From: an uncultured Nitrospira sp.
GTDB lineage: Bacteria; Nitrospirota; Nitrospiria; Nitrospirales; Nitrospiraceae
Direction: 5' to 3'
NCBI GenBank assembly: GCA_902500775.1
Contig: CABVRZ010000013.1
Location: 1-64,000 of the forward strand
Length of the DNA: 64,000 nucleotides
Part shown: in pieces, positions 46,546-55,650 of the stretch
Layout: each line of letters opens with the position of its first letter
Position numbering within the stretch: position 1 is the first letter of the stretch
Position numbers and translations under genes: made by a program
The notes under the pieces: generated by a model
Told to the model about the DNA's origin: nothing
Seen by the model: the letters and a program-made list of their open reading frames with translations, nothing else
Databases searched by the model: none

Positions 46546-46712
46546 GTCTCGTTCTGACCTTTACACTCATCTGCCAGTCATTCATTTCCAAAGCGTCAGC
46601 TCACCCGCTCACTCTCCATCCATTCCGTCAACGGCGGCCTAGGCCCTGCATCGCCCTATTCCTTTGGGGATTGTGCGATAAAGAGATGCCAACGATATTG
46701 AAGACTTGTCAT

Positions 46713-48095
46713 TCAGTTGTACTTTTTCAATCGTCGATCTAACGAAAACCGTGTGAGACCCAGCTGTTTAGCAGCGAGACTCTTGTTGTAGTCCGCTAAC
46801 CGTAAGGTTTCTTCGATAATCGACTCCTCGATTTGCTCAAGCGTTTGTTTCCCGACTTGCATTTCGACACGGATCAATCGTTCTTGTCCGACCGATACGG
46901 AAGTGGTTGTCTGTTTCACCGTCTCGTGCAATTCGCGAGGGAGATAATCGGCCGTCAATACATGCCCGGAGCAAAAGATCATGGCCCGTTCAATAATATT
47001 TTCGAGTTCCCGAATATTCCCCGGGTAGTGATAGCGCTCTAAGGTCAACCGTGTCTCGGCATCAAGTTCCGGAACCGGCTTACCGAACTCATGGGCAAAC
47101 CGCACCATGGTCCGCTGACAAAGTGGAATGATGTCTTCGACTCGTTTACGAAGGGGCGGGATTTCAAAGGTCACGACATTGAGTCGAAAGTAAAGATCTT
47201 CTCGAAACTGCCCATGTTCTACATCTTTTTTGATTTCCCGATTTGTCGCCGTAATGAGGCGGAAATCGACACCCAGATCGTCGGTGCTTCCCAGTCTCCG
47301 AAACGAACGCTCTTGGATCACCCGCAGCAACTTGGCCTGCATCGACATATCCAAATCGCCGATTTCATCGAGGAACAGGGTACCTCCCTCTGCCTTTTCC
47401 AAGAGACCTAATTTTCGCTGATTGGCGCCCGTAAAGGCTCCTCGCTCATATCCGAATAACTCGCTTTCAAACAGGTCCTTGGGAATGGCGGTGCAATTGA
47501 CCCCTACAAAGGGGCCGCCCGATCTCTGTCCATTGTGGTGGATGACTCTCGCCAGGAATTCTTTCCCTGTCCCTGTTTCACCCAGCAACATGACAGAGGA
47601 CTTAGGATTCTCGGCTACGCCTTGAACCTGCTCTAATAAGTGTTTCATCGCTGGGCTGTGCGCTTCGAGACTACTCAGGTGAAACTGATTGGCCTGCCCG
47701 CTGAGCTCCGCTTCCAGACGGCGCCGAAGCTTCAGCATATCGATCGCCCGACCGGTGACGGCATCGAGTCCTTCAAGATCGACTGTCTTGATCAGGAAGT
47801 CATAGGCCCCCAACTTCATCGCGTCTACAGCATCTTGCACTGATCCATAGGCCGTTAACATGATCACCAGGGCTGCGGGAGCGAGGTGACGGATATGTTT
47901 GAGCGCCTCCAGGCCGCTCATACCGGACATTTTGAGATCAAGAAGCACAAGATCGGGGTGCGTGTGTTGGAGACTTTCCATCAAGGCTTCGCCGGATTCG
48001 TACCCGACAGCTGCATGGCCCTGTCTGGCCAGACGCTTGACGATCGCCGTGCGAATGACATGCTCATCGTCCGTCACAAATACTGTTGCGCGCAT
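46713..48095 (-). CDS. NtrC-family sigma-54 response regulator
   Basis: 460 residues. Receiver domain 1-120 with LVLLDLKMSGMSGLE and LTAYGSV; AAA+ domain about 145-380 with Walker A GETGTGKE, the sigma-54 contact loop ERGAFTGAN, Walker B LFLDEIGD and the Arg finger REDLYFRLNVV; Fis-type helix-turn-helix at the end (RLADYNKSLAAKQLGLTRFSLDRR). All parts needed for a sigma-54 activator are intact. It starts 3 bases after the kinase stop. It is the third gene of a minus-strand trio, and likely targets have -24/-12 promoters. Confidence 0.95.
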   Translation of the reverse strand: MRATVFVTDDEHVIRTAIVKRLARQGHAAVGYESGEALMESLQHTHPDLVLLDLKMSGMSGLEALKHIRHLAPAALVIMLTAYGSVQDAVDAMKLGAYDFLIKTVDLEGLDAVTGRAIDMLKLRRRLEAELSGQANQFHLSSLEAHSPAMKHLLEQVQGVAENPKSSVMLLGETGTGKEFLARVIHHNGQRSGGPFVGVNCTAIPKDLFESELFGYERGAFTGANQRKLGLLEKAEGGTLFLDEIGDLDMSMQAKLLRVIQERSFRRLGSTDDLGVDFRLITATNREIKKDVEHGQFREDLYFRLNVVTFEIPPLRKRVEDIIPLCQRTMVRFAHEFGKPVPELDAETRLTLERYHYPGNIRELENIIERAMIFCSGHVLTADYLPRELHETVKQTTTSVSVGQERLIRVEMQVGKQTLEQIEESIIEETLRLADYNKSLAAKQLGLTRFSLDRRLKKYN

Positions 48096-48098
48096 TGA

Positions 48099-50123
48099 TC
48101 AACCCTTCGTTGAGACCGGTTCTTGCTCGAGCGGCATCCAGATACCGAGAATCGTTCCTTTTCCTATCTCGCTACTGGCGTAAATGTCTCCCCCATGTGC
48201 CTCTATGATATTCCTGCAAATTGCGAGCCCCAATCCGGTCCCTGTACGTTTCCCAGAAGTGACGAACGGCTGAAAGATCTGTCCGATCAGCTCCTGCGAA
48301 ATTCCATGTCCGGCATCTTTTATTTGAATCAGGATACCTGGCCGTTCTTCTCGGAATAATTCATCCGCGGTGATTTGGATAGGCGAACCTCCATCGGGGG
48401 TTGCTTCCAATGCATTGTGCACTACGTTCAGGAGTACTTGTCTCAGTTGGTCACGATCCGCATGAATCTCACTGATCATGGGTGAGAGGCTGGTCTTGAC
48501 AGAGAGATGTCTCTGTTCCAATTGCACCTTCAGCAGGTTTCCCACTTCATCGACCAGTTGGATGAGATCGACTCGAGTCGGAGCAATGCGGCGAACCCGC
48601 GCAAAGTCCACGATTTCATTGACGATGCGATCCAACCGCCGTGTTTCCGATAGGATCACCTCGACCTCTTTTCGCTTCGCATCGGCCGGCTCGAAGTCAT
48701 CCAACAACCCTTTGGCCGTCGAACCGATTCCAACCAATGGGTTTCTGAGCTCATGGGCGATACCTGCCGCGACCTGACCCAATGTCGCCAAGTTTTCCGC
48801 CCGACTCAACCGTACCTGCAGGCTTTCGAGGGCCGTAATATCAATATTGAAACCCACATAGACAATATCGGAAGACTCTAGATCCATGATGGGAACATGT
48901 CGGCTTAAGATCTTGCGTACGTTGCCGTCTTCATGGACAAATCGGAAAATCGTTTCGCACGGTCGACCTTCCGCTACAGCTTGGGCAAAGGTCATCAGAA
49001 CCTGACCGCGGTCAGCGGGATGAATGCGTTGGAGGAATGTGGTGGGCGCAACCTCCTTCTCAGGGTCAAGGCCTGCTAACTGCTGATTGTATCGATTGCT
49101 GACAGTGACCTTCACACCTTTCGTGATGACGATGCCGACCGGAGCGTGGTCCACCAATCCTCGATACTTTGCTTCCGAGGCGGACAAGGATGCATTCAAT
49201 TTTTTGAGTGAATACTCGGAGTGTTGGAGTTCTTCCACATCTTGACGGATCCGTTCGCTCATTACCTCCATAACCTTTGTCAGCTCCCCGATTTCGTCTT
49301 TGCGCTCTAGTGCCGGAATATTGGGAATCGCTTCCCCGGTCTCCGAGCTCACGGCCTTGGATAATTCGACGAGCGGAGCCACGATTGATTTGGCGATGGC
49401 AGCGAGGCCTAGAGTAATGAGCGCGAGGGTCACGACCCCACCGGTCAGTATGATGAAGATGGTTCGAATCTCATCGTAGTTCAACGCAGACAGTTCCCGT
49501 TGCGTCGTTTGCTGTTCCATTTCCTCAAAGCGCCTCATCCAGGTGCGAATCTCAATCATGATTTCTCGGCTTTTCCCCTCTTGAATGTACCGAATAGCCT
49601 CAGACGAGGATCCCGCATTGATCGCCTCAACAAATTCTTCTTTTTCTGTAACCGATTTAGTGACTGCTTTTTGCAGTTCCCTGAATTGTTGGTTTTCCTC
49701 TTGTGGAAGTTTTCCGACCAGTTCTTGTTCGAAAGCAGAGAGCGTTGCTCTTCTTTGTTTAAATCCTTCGAAGTAGTTGCTGTCACGGGTGATTGCATAC
49801 CCGAGAAATGCCGTCTCCAGATCGGCCACTGATCGCATGTACTGAGCCGCCGTCTTCTGAAGGAGGTAACGCTCGTTCAGGCGTTCTTCGTCGTGGAAAA
49901 ACGTGAGGACGTCCATCGAGAGCATCGCGCCTAATACGAGAAGGAAGAGCAACGGAACCGCAGGGATGAGAAGGAGCTTGGGAAGAATCGGAAGGTTATT
50001 GAGGAACTTGTAAAGGGTTTGCATGTGTGTGACCATTCTGCCGTGACGGGTTCCTACGAAAGACCATGCGACCAACCTTCGTGCAGGTAACTTTCCAGCG
50101 AAACCTCGACAAGCACTCCGCAC
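48099..50123 (-). CDS. membrane sensor histidine kinase (CHASE3-like, HAMP, PAS)
   Basis: 674 residues. Two membrane helices (LLLIPAVPLLFLLVLGAML and IIFLTGGVVTLALITLGLA) enclose a helical periplasmic domain with AAQYMRSVADLETAFLGY, the CHASE3-like pattern. A HAMP linker, one PAS domain (KYRGLVDHAPVGIVITKG), the H-box GIAHELRNPLVGIG with the phospho-acceptor His, and ATPase motifs NALEAT, GTGLGLAICRNII follow. The GTG at 50123 is 10 bases after the upstream stop; ATG at 50036 (MVTHMQTL) would give a more usual N-terminus. It probably phosphorylates both neighbouring regulators. Confidence 0.92.
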   Translation of the reverse strand: MRSACRGFAGKLPARRLVAWSFVGTRHGRMVTHMQTLYKFLNNLPILPKLLLIPAVPLLFLLVLGAMLSMDVLTFFHDEERLNERYLLQKTAAQYMRSVADLETAFLGYAITRDSNYFEGFKQRRATLSAFEQELVGKLPQEENQQFRELQKAVTKSVTEKEEFVEAINAGSSSEAIRYIQEGKSREIMIEIRTWMRRFEEMEQQTTQRELSALNYDEIRTIFIILTGGVVTLALITLGLAAIAKSIVAPLVELSKAVSSETGEAIPNIPALERKDEIGELTKVMEVMSERIRQDVEELQHSEYSLKKLNASLSASEAKYRGLVDHAPVGIVITKGVKVTVSNRYNQQLAGLDPEKEVAPTTFLQRIHPADRGQVLMTFAQAVAEGRPCETIFRFVHEDGNVRKILSRHVPIMDLESSDIVYVGFNIDITALESLQVRLSRAENLATLGQVAAGIAHELRNPLVGIGSTAKGLLDDFEPADAKRKEVEVILSETRRLDRIVNEIVDFARVRRIAPTRVDLIQLVDEVGNLLKVQLEQRHLSVKTSLSPMISEIHADRDQLRQVLLNVVHNALEATPDGGSPIQITADELFREERPGILIQIKDAGHGISQELIGQIFQPFVTSGKRTGTGLGLAICRNIIEAHGGDIYASSEIGKGTILGIWMPLEQEPVSTKG

Positions 50124-50133
50124 CCGTCAAACC

Positions 50134-51303
50134 CTAAGTGGCACCTGGGAGGTCCCCGGGAGTCAACGTTCGACCGACAGATAACATCATCGCTCGTTCT
50201 ATCATGTTTTGCAGTTCACGCACATTACCAGGAAATTCGTATTGCTGAAGAATCTTAACGGCTCGAGGATCGATATCAGTAGCCTCCTTTTCGAGCTCCA
50301 CGCCATACTTCGTCATAAACAGTTTGGCGAGCGGTATGATGTCTTCGGTGCGCTTTTTGAGCGGCGGCACGACGAGCGGCACGACGTTGAGGCGATAGAA
50401 GAGATCCTCCCGAAATCGCCCTGCCGAAACTTCTGCCTTGAGGTCACGATACGACGACGCAATCACACGAAAATCTCCGACGATATCCTCGGTCCCGCCC
50501 AGCCTCCGATAGGATTGGTCCTGCACGATCCCAACAACTTTCCCCTGCATGGCCAGGTCGAGATCGCCGATTTCATCGATAAACAGAGTGCCGGTATCCA
50601 CCTGATCTAACAAGCCCAGCTTCCTCCGCTCTGCCCCAGCGAACGCCCCTCGTTCATATCCGAACAAGTCTCGCTCAAACCGCTGAGGAGAGAGCGTCGT
50701 ACAGCTGATCTTCACGAACGGACCTTTCCCGCGTGCGCTGCTATGGTGAATGACCTTGGCCACGTACTCTTTTCCGGTTCCAGTCTCTCCCATTAACAAG
50801 ACAGGCACATTGGGTAGTTCCATCAGATGCTGCAGTTGTCCGACCACCGCCTTCATTGCAGGGCTGTCTGCGATGAGGTCACCTAGGTTGTACTGTTCAG
50901 TCTGATGTTGATGGTCATAGAACACCCGCCGCCGCAATTGAATATGCTCGACTGCCCGATGGACCACACCTTCGACATCATCTAAATCAATCGTCTTAAT
51001 GAGAAAATCAAACGCACCGAGCTTCATGGCTTCGACGGCATCCTCTACCGTTCCATACGCTGTCAACAGGACAATGAGTGCCTCCCGCGTTTTTAATCGA
51101 AGCGCCTCCAGAACTTGGATCCCATCCAACCCAGGCATTTTGAGATCCAGAAGGATCATGTCCGGGGGGTCATGCTCAACAGCGGCAAGGAGTTCCTCGC
51201 CGGATTGGAAGGCCCGTACCCGATGTTGCATGCGAGAGAGAAGTTTCTCCAGTGCAGCACGAAAGGCAGCCTGATCATCGACAACGAAAATACTGACCTG
51301 CAT
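50134..51303 (-). CDS. response regulator with AAA+ domain, no DNA-binding domain
   Basis: 389 residues. The receiver domain (MILLDLKMPGLDGIQ) and an AAA+ domain with GETGTGKE, LFIDEIGD and REDLFYRLNVV are present, but the sigma-54 contact loop reads RGAFAGAE instead of GAFTGA, and the protein ends at LTPGDLPGAT, where NtrC-type proteins continue into the Fis domain. The ATG at 51303 follows AAAAGGAG; the frame is open 34 codons further upstream. It cannot bind DNA as a usual activator and lacks the Thr needed to engage sigma-54. It may be a phosphate sink or a modulator of the kinase or of the full regulator. Confidence 0.9.
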   Translation of the reverse strand: MQVSIFVVDDQAAFRAALEKLLSRMQHRVRAFQSGEELLAAVEHDPPDMILLDLKMPGLDGIQVLEALRLKTREALIVLLTAYGTVEDAVEAMKLGAFDFLIKTIDLDDVEGVVHRAVEHIQLRRRVFYDHQHQTEQYNLGDLIADSPAMKAVVGQLQHLMELPNVPVLLMGETGTGKEYVAKVIHHSSARGKGPFVKISCTTLSPQRFERDLFGYERGAFAGAERRKLGLLDQVDTGTLFIDEIGDLDLAMQGKVVGIVQDQSYRRLGGTEDIVGDFRVIASSYRDLKAEVSAGRFREDLFYRLNVVPLVVPPLKKRTEDIIPLAKLFMTKYGVELEKEATDIDPRAVKILQQYEFPGNVRELQNMIERAMMLSVGRTLTPGDLPGAT

Positions 51304-51520
51304 CAGGTGATGCTCCTTTTCCAGGGTAAGCGGCTTGTGAAGTGTGAGACCTCGCGTGTCTCTCTCGTTCCCAAGACTGTGCGTTCCGAGTTTGAGTAGA
51401 GGCATCTTTGTGCTCAGCTAACTCGCAGATCTCTATCCGTCTGAGCATCGAATGAGTCACTGGTTCTCCAACCAGAGAACCCTACGGCTGAACCATTATT
51501 CCTGAATCGCTCTCGTCGCC

Positions 51521-53281
51521 TCACACATATGCCATGCTGTCATGCATCTGCGTCACCCGATAGGCCAGTGCGTGCTGTGAATGAGCAACAAACCGTTCCT
51601 TCCCCAGAATAATGCATCTATGACCGGCCTCATGACAGCGCTCCCTGAAATAATGCACATACTCCATGGCCGTATGGTCGACAACATATCCCCGAAAAAT
51701 GAGGAGAAACGTGTGTTGTGCCTGAGTTTGTGCCAAGAGAAGCTCAAGTCGTTCCTCAAGCTTCATGACGTTCATGCAGCTAACCGATGAAAGGTAGATC
51801 TTATACGGATGTTTCATATGCCCGCCCGATTCCGTCACCACAAGTGGGCTTTCTAACCCTGCACGACCATCTCCGATCCGAATGACGGGATCACGGAACA
51901 GTTCTTTAATGGAGCCCATGAGGGCAACTGGGAGGGATTCGTTCTGGACGGCACGGAATCGTCGGTCGAGAGTCAACCCCACTAACACATCGCGACACAG
52001 AAGGATCATCTTCGCCGCAACTCCGAGTAGCACGCCCAACAAGAGATTGGATGTGACGATAGTCCCTATCACACAAGCCCCGGCAATCAGGATCTGCTCT
52101 CTCCCGATCGCCCACAAACGGAAGAAGACGATTGGAGCGCAGAGTCGCCAGCCAATGAAAATGAGCAGGGCGGCCAAGACCGTGACCGGAATCCGATTGA
52201 TCAGTTCGGTTCCAAACCATAAGAACATTGCCATAAATCCGGCATAGTGTGCGTTCGCCCACAACGTTCTCCCCCCAGCAAAGACGTTTGCCGTGCTTTT
52301 GATTCCACCGGGAATGATCATGAGTCCTCCGGCGAGCCCTGAGAGCATGGTAGAGACACCCACCGTACGTAGGGTGATATTGGGGTTCGACCTCCTCTTG
52401 AAGGGATCAATCTTATCGATCGCACGAATCGTCGCAAGTGACTCAGTGGCATTGATCAGTGTGAGGATGATAACCGTTGTGGAGAGAGCAAACCACAATT
52501 CCGGCTGTGCCCAGACGGCGGTGAACTGTGGGAACTGAACTCCTTGAGTCAAGATCTCACTGGGGACAGAGATCAGGTTCTCATCAGGTATCTGCATCAC
52601 CCATCCGGCCACTACCCCCCATAACACCACCAGTAGTGGGGACTGGGTCCTGACCCATGGGTACTTATTGAGGAGTGAACTGTTGAGGAGGAACAGAATA
52701 ATGAGCCCGATAACTCCGACACTAAACACAGGGACATTAAGATCTGAGATTTGCTCAGGGAGGCGATGGAAAGCTTCTGAAATATCTCTCGTGTAATAAA
52801 AGCCCGAGTGCCCAAGGAGAGCAGGAATTTGATGGGTGATAATGAGTATACCGATAGCCATTAACATCCCTTGCAGCACAGAACTCGGAAAATACATTGC
52901 GAGTCGACCGATGTCGTATTTACTCAGGAGAACCTGAATGGCTCCGGAGAGACAGACTGCCACGAGAAACAGGGGATACCCCACATCCACATTTCCTTCC
53001 CCTAGGATAAATATACCGGCCAGGGACGCTGGTGCCAGACCCACCGCTGGCCCACCAATCGTGATATACGTTCCCCCGAGCAGCGGAAAGGCGACGCCAG
53101 CAATGACGGCCGATATCATCGCTGCCACTGGAGGCGCTCCCGAAGCGAGTGCGACACCAAGGGATAGTGGTAAGGCCAGTAACGAGACTTGTAACCCCGC
53201 GAGGAGATCATGACGCCAGTATTTCAGGCCAGGAATCCCGTTCGGCGGTTTTTCGTCTCTCGGGTGTTGGATGTTTTCCAA
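51521..53281 (-). CDS. SulP-family anion/bicarbonate transporter with STAS-like domain
   Basis: 586 residues. About 12-14 membrane helices cover residues 25-430, with the family start LLAGLQVSLLALPLSLGVALASG, GGTYITIGGPAVGLAPASL and LINATESLATIRAIDK. A cytosolic domain with alternating strands and helices (IYLSSVSCMNVMKLEERLE, TAMEYVHYFRERCHEAGH) is a STAS-like module. SulP proteins carry sulfate, bicarbonate or other anions. The Dab operon a few kb away favours bicarbonate, but sulfate cannot be excluded. A sigma-54-like promoter lies 170 bases upstream, on the same strand as the neighbouring sigma-54 regulators. Confidence 0.85.
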   Translation of the reverse strand: MENIQHPRDEKPPNGIPGLKYWRHDLLAGLQVSLLALPLSLGVALASGAPPVAAMISAVIAGVAFPLLGGTYITIGGPAVGLAPASLAGIFILGEGNVDVGYPLFLVAVCLSGAIQVLLSKYDIGRLAMYFPSSVLQGMLMAIGILIITHQIPALLGHSGFYYTRDISEAFHRLPEQISDLNVPVFSVGVIGLIILFLLNSSLLNKYPWVRTQSPLLVVLWGVVAGWVMQIPDENLISVPSEILTQGVQFPQFTAVWAQPELWFALSTTVIILTLINATESLATIRAIDKIDPFKRRSNPNITLRTVGVSTMLSGLAGGLMIIPGGIKSTANVFAGGRTLWANAHYAGFMAMFLWFGTELINRIPVTVLAALLIFIGWRLCAPIVFFRLWAIGREQILIAGACVIGTIVTSNLLLGVLLGVAAKMILLCRDVLVGLTLDRRFRAVQNESLPVALMGSIKELFRDPVIRIGDGRAGLESPLVVTESGGHMKHPYKIYLSSVSCMNVMKLEERLELLLAQTQAQHTFLLIFRGYVVDHTAMEYVHYFRERCHEAGHRCIILGKERFVAHSQHALAYRVTQMHDSMAYV

Positions 53282-53450
53282 TGGACTATTTCTCCCTTAT
53301 ATGAAGCGGCACTTGGAGCTTCTCCACTCCGTCTGAAACTGTCCATTATCGTTTTATAGAACTTGTGGATTTTCCTTTCACCGCAAGTACAGCCCAGAGA
53401 CCATTCTGGTCACGAATGGGGACAGTTCCCCTCTCTCTCTCTTTACGAAA

Positions 53451-53466
53451 AGCATATGTAATGCCA
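53451..53466 (-). promoter_or_regulatory. sigma-54-like promoter upstream of the SulP gene
   Basis: On the minus strand the bases are TGGCATTACATATGCT. The GG and GC dinucleotides have the exact spacing of the -24/-12 consensus (TGGCA, then GC 12 bases after GG). It is 170 bases upstream of the SulP start codon. Confidence 0.4.
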
Positions 53467-53865
53467 GGGTCTGCTGGCCCAGCTCAAAGTGGACTGCGGC
53501 CTTGATCCCATTGTTACGTGCGCTCAATTCAGATTGTCTCAGATGAATTCATGATCATCATGATGGTTTACGGATTCCATCACATTGTAGAGGTCTTGCA
53601 GTGCGCTAAATCGCACGGAGCGAGGAGTGCGATTTCGCTCTCGACGTGGTTCTGGTCTATGAGTCCGTTTAAGCCAATTTCAATAGCCATGATAATTGTA
53701 TACATTTAGGTCTCATCATAGGACGTTCGTCTTCTAGCATTCCACTCCCTCACCTAAGGGCATCCCCTAGTTCCATGGAAAAATGCTTTGAGTTCTGCAG
53801 GATTATCATCGGAATATGCCGCATTTTAGCGATTGCTGAATAGCAACACCCTGGCTTTACCCCCG

Positions 53866-54004
53866 CTAGCAGTCTGCTGAAAAACCCTTCGTTCATCCTT
53901 CGAGAGCCTCAGGACGAACGGGGCAGCAATTGAAACTATTGAGGTTTTCCGTTTGTGCTGAGCTTGTCGAAGCACACATATTGAGTTTTTCAGCAGACTG
54001 CTAG
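53866..54004. repeat. 139-bp element with perfect 20-bp inverted ends
   Basis: CTAGCAGTCTGCTGAAAAAC at 53866-53885 is the exact reverse complement of 53985-54004. Both outer ends are CTAG. The interior contains GTTCATCCTTCGAGAGCC and TGAGCTTGTCGAAGCA, sequences of the type found in widely spread bacterial palindromic repeats. It codes for nothing and has the form of a non-autonomous mobile element. Confidence 0.85.
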
Positions 54005-54487
54005 GGCCTCGATACACTAGGCAGGCTTCCAGCTTCCGATGCTGGGTGAACTCTACCGAGACACCCCTTAGTTCATTTCCTTCTACACTCACTCCGATGA
54101 TGCCACCATTGCTGTGCGGGCAGGGCATAAGAAGATCTGACCCACCCTCGTGAGGTGAGAAAGCAAGGGACCAAAGCACTGGAGTGAGCGTGTACGCACT
54201 CAACGCACTGTGCACATGACAGTTAGGACGGGAGGATACCAATTAATTCGAGACATATTGACTCTTCATCTATGGCACACCCAAACCTTTGTCATTCCAA
54301 TCAGTGTGATCCGCGCGCAATGACTATTCGGTTCAGGGGCTCACTTCTTGCTCCTAATCAGTCAGTACCGAGCTTTCGAGAGAACATAGAAGCAATTGGT
54401 CGTCCGCCCTCCCGTACGGACGATCCCTCAAACAGAAATTTGCCTACACTGCTGCAGCAATTTTCTGAGGAAGGAGGAGGGTTCATC

Positions 54488-55156
54488 ATGTTACGCCTGG
54501 CAGCTAGGACAGAACGGAGAGACCGAAGAACACAAGCGAGTTGCATAGGTGGGATTGCGTTGGTTCCCCTATTTCTCATGTTGAACGTCGTGCTGGGTTG
54601 TGCGGCTGTGCTCACACCGATGACGCCTGGGATGAATAATTCACTAAGACCTGACGAGGGTTTGGTACTTGGCCGTATCCACATCACCGATAGTAGTGGC
54701 AAATCGTTCGCGTCTCCGAAGCAACTGTTTCGTACGTCATTCCATATGCAGTGGCGACTGAAGGATCAGAAGTCGGGAAAGGAATTCGTAATCGATTCTC
54801 TCCCCAGGGACGGACCCTTTGCGGTAAAATTACCAACCGGCTCTTATGACCTCACAGCGTTGAGTTTCGACACTGCGTTGGGTCTCTGGCAAGCCACTTT
54901 GCCAACTAGGTTTACGGTCAACTCGCAGGCTTGCACCTACCTCGGCATGTGGGAACTCCGCACGAACGCAGGCTTCTTTGGTGGTTCCATCGTTCGCCAT
55001 GTCATTGATCAGCACGCCCTTGCCGAGAACGATCTTCAAACCTTCGTGAGTGATCGACTGGTGCATCCAATGGTGACGGAGCTGAGTTCATCCACAACGA
55101 GCCCGTTGTTATTAACGTTTAGAACGCAAGGAACGGAGTTGACCTCACCACCATAA
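54488..55156 (+). CDS. hypothetical lipoprotein, 222 aa
   Basis: The ATG at 54488 is preceded by AGGAAGGAGGAGG, which decides the start; upstream codons in frame have no such support. The signal sequence ends in VVLGC, a lipobox. The mature part has beta-rich segments EGLVLGRIHITDSSGKSF and PFAVKLPTGSYDLTALSF, the latter like carboxypeptidase-regulatory or PEGA-type domains that use a GxY turn. Family not recognised. It is followed 190 bases later by a PII-like gene on the same strand. Confidence 0.75.
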   Translation: MLRLAARTERRDRRTQASCIGGIALVPLFLMLNVVLGCAAVLTPMTPGMNNSLRPDEGLVLGRIHITDSSGKSFASPKQLFRTSFHMQWRLKDQKSGKEFVIDSLPRDGPFAVKLPTGSYDLTALSFDTALGLWQATLPTRFTVNSQACTYLGMWELRTNAGFFGGSIVRHVIDQHALAENDLQTFVSDRLVHPMVTELSSSTTSPLLLTFRTQGTELTSPP

Positions 55157-55344
55157 TGGAATGTTGGATTTCAGCAAGCTCCGTTCTAGCGTGGATGAGC
55201 GTACAGATTATGATGAAAAGAGGTGTGGTGCCCTGGGTGTGTCTAAATCTAAATTTCCAATTGCTTCAGATTTCACGGCGAGGTTGGCCTGTTAATTGGA
55301 GCAAATCATAACGGAATTCACTTTTGAGAGGATAAGGACTATTT

Positions 55345-55650
55345 ATGGTTGCACTATTGATCGTGTATCGTTCATCAATGACTAGTGATCTTGAGGATAT
55401 GATGCGTAAAAGTGGTATTGACCATTATACTGTCATCGAAAATGCTACCGGGAAAGGAGAGACAGGGAATGTGGTGGGGTCCTTCTTCTATCCTGGAAGA
55501 AACTCCATCATCTTCGCCGTACTCCCGGATACGCAAGTTGACCAAACCATCAGCGACTTGAAGACGTTTCACGCAGAGCGGCTACAGAATACACAAGGGC
55601 GACCGATCCCCTTCAAGCTGTTTTCCTTTCCTTGTCGGGAAGTGATTTGA
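55345..55650 (+). CDS. second PII-like protein, 101 aa
   Basis: Strands VALLIVYRSSMTSDL and SIIFAVLPDTQVDQTISDLK, helix DLEDMMRKSG, and the loop ENATGKGETGNVVGSFFYPG fit the PII-like fold. The C-terminal strand has FKLFSFPCREVI. It resembles the DUF3240/PII-like proteins found with heavy-metal RND pumps, and an RND operon indeed lies convergently 850 bases away. It is clearly different from the dab-linked PII-like protein at 46140. The start has GAGAGGATAAGG upstream. Confidence 0.7.
   Translation: MVALLIVYRSSMTSDLEDMMRKSGIDHYTVIENATGKGETGNVVGSFFYPGRNSIIFAVLPDTQVDQTISDLKTFHAERLQNTQGRPIPFKLFSFPCREVI

Larger units (their letters stand above)
53282..54487. other. gap with a promoter-like site and a repeat element
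   Basis: The gap is divergent between the SulP gene and a lipoprotein gene. It holds the -24/-12-like site at 53451 and the inverted-repeat element at 53866-54004. Open frames present lack ribosome binding sites, and one of them runs through the repeat. Confidence 0.45.

Noticed and set aside
53826-54242. 138-codon minus-strand frame
   Set aside because: It reads straight through the 139-bp inverted-repeat element and has no recognisable features.
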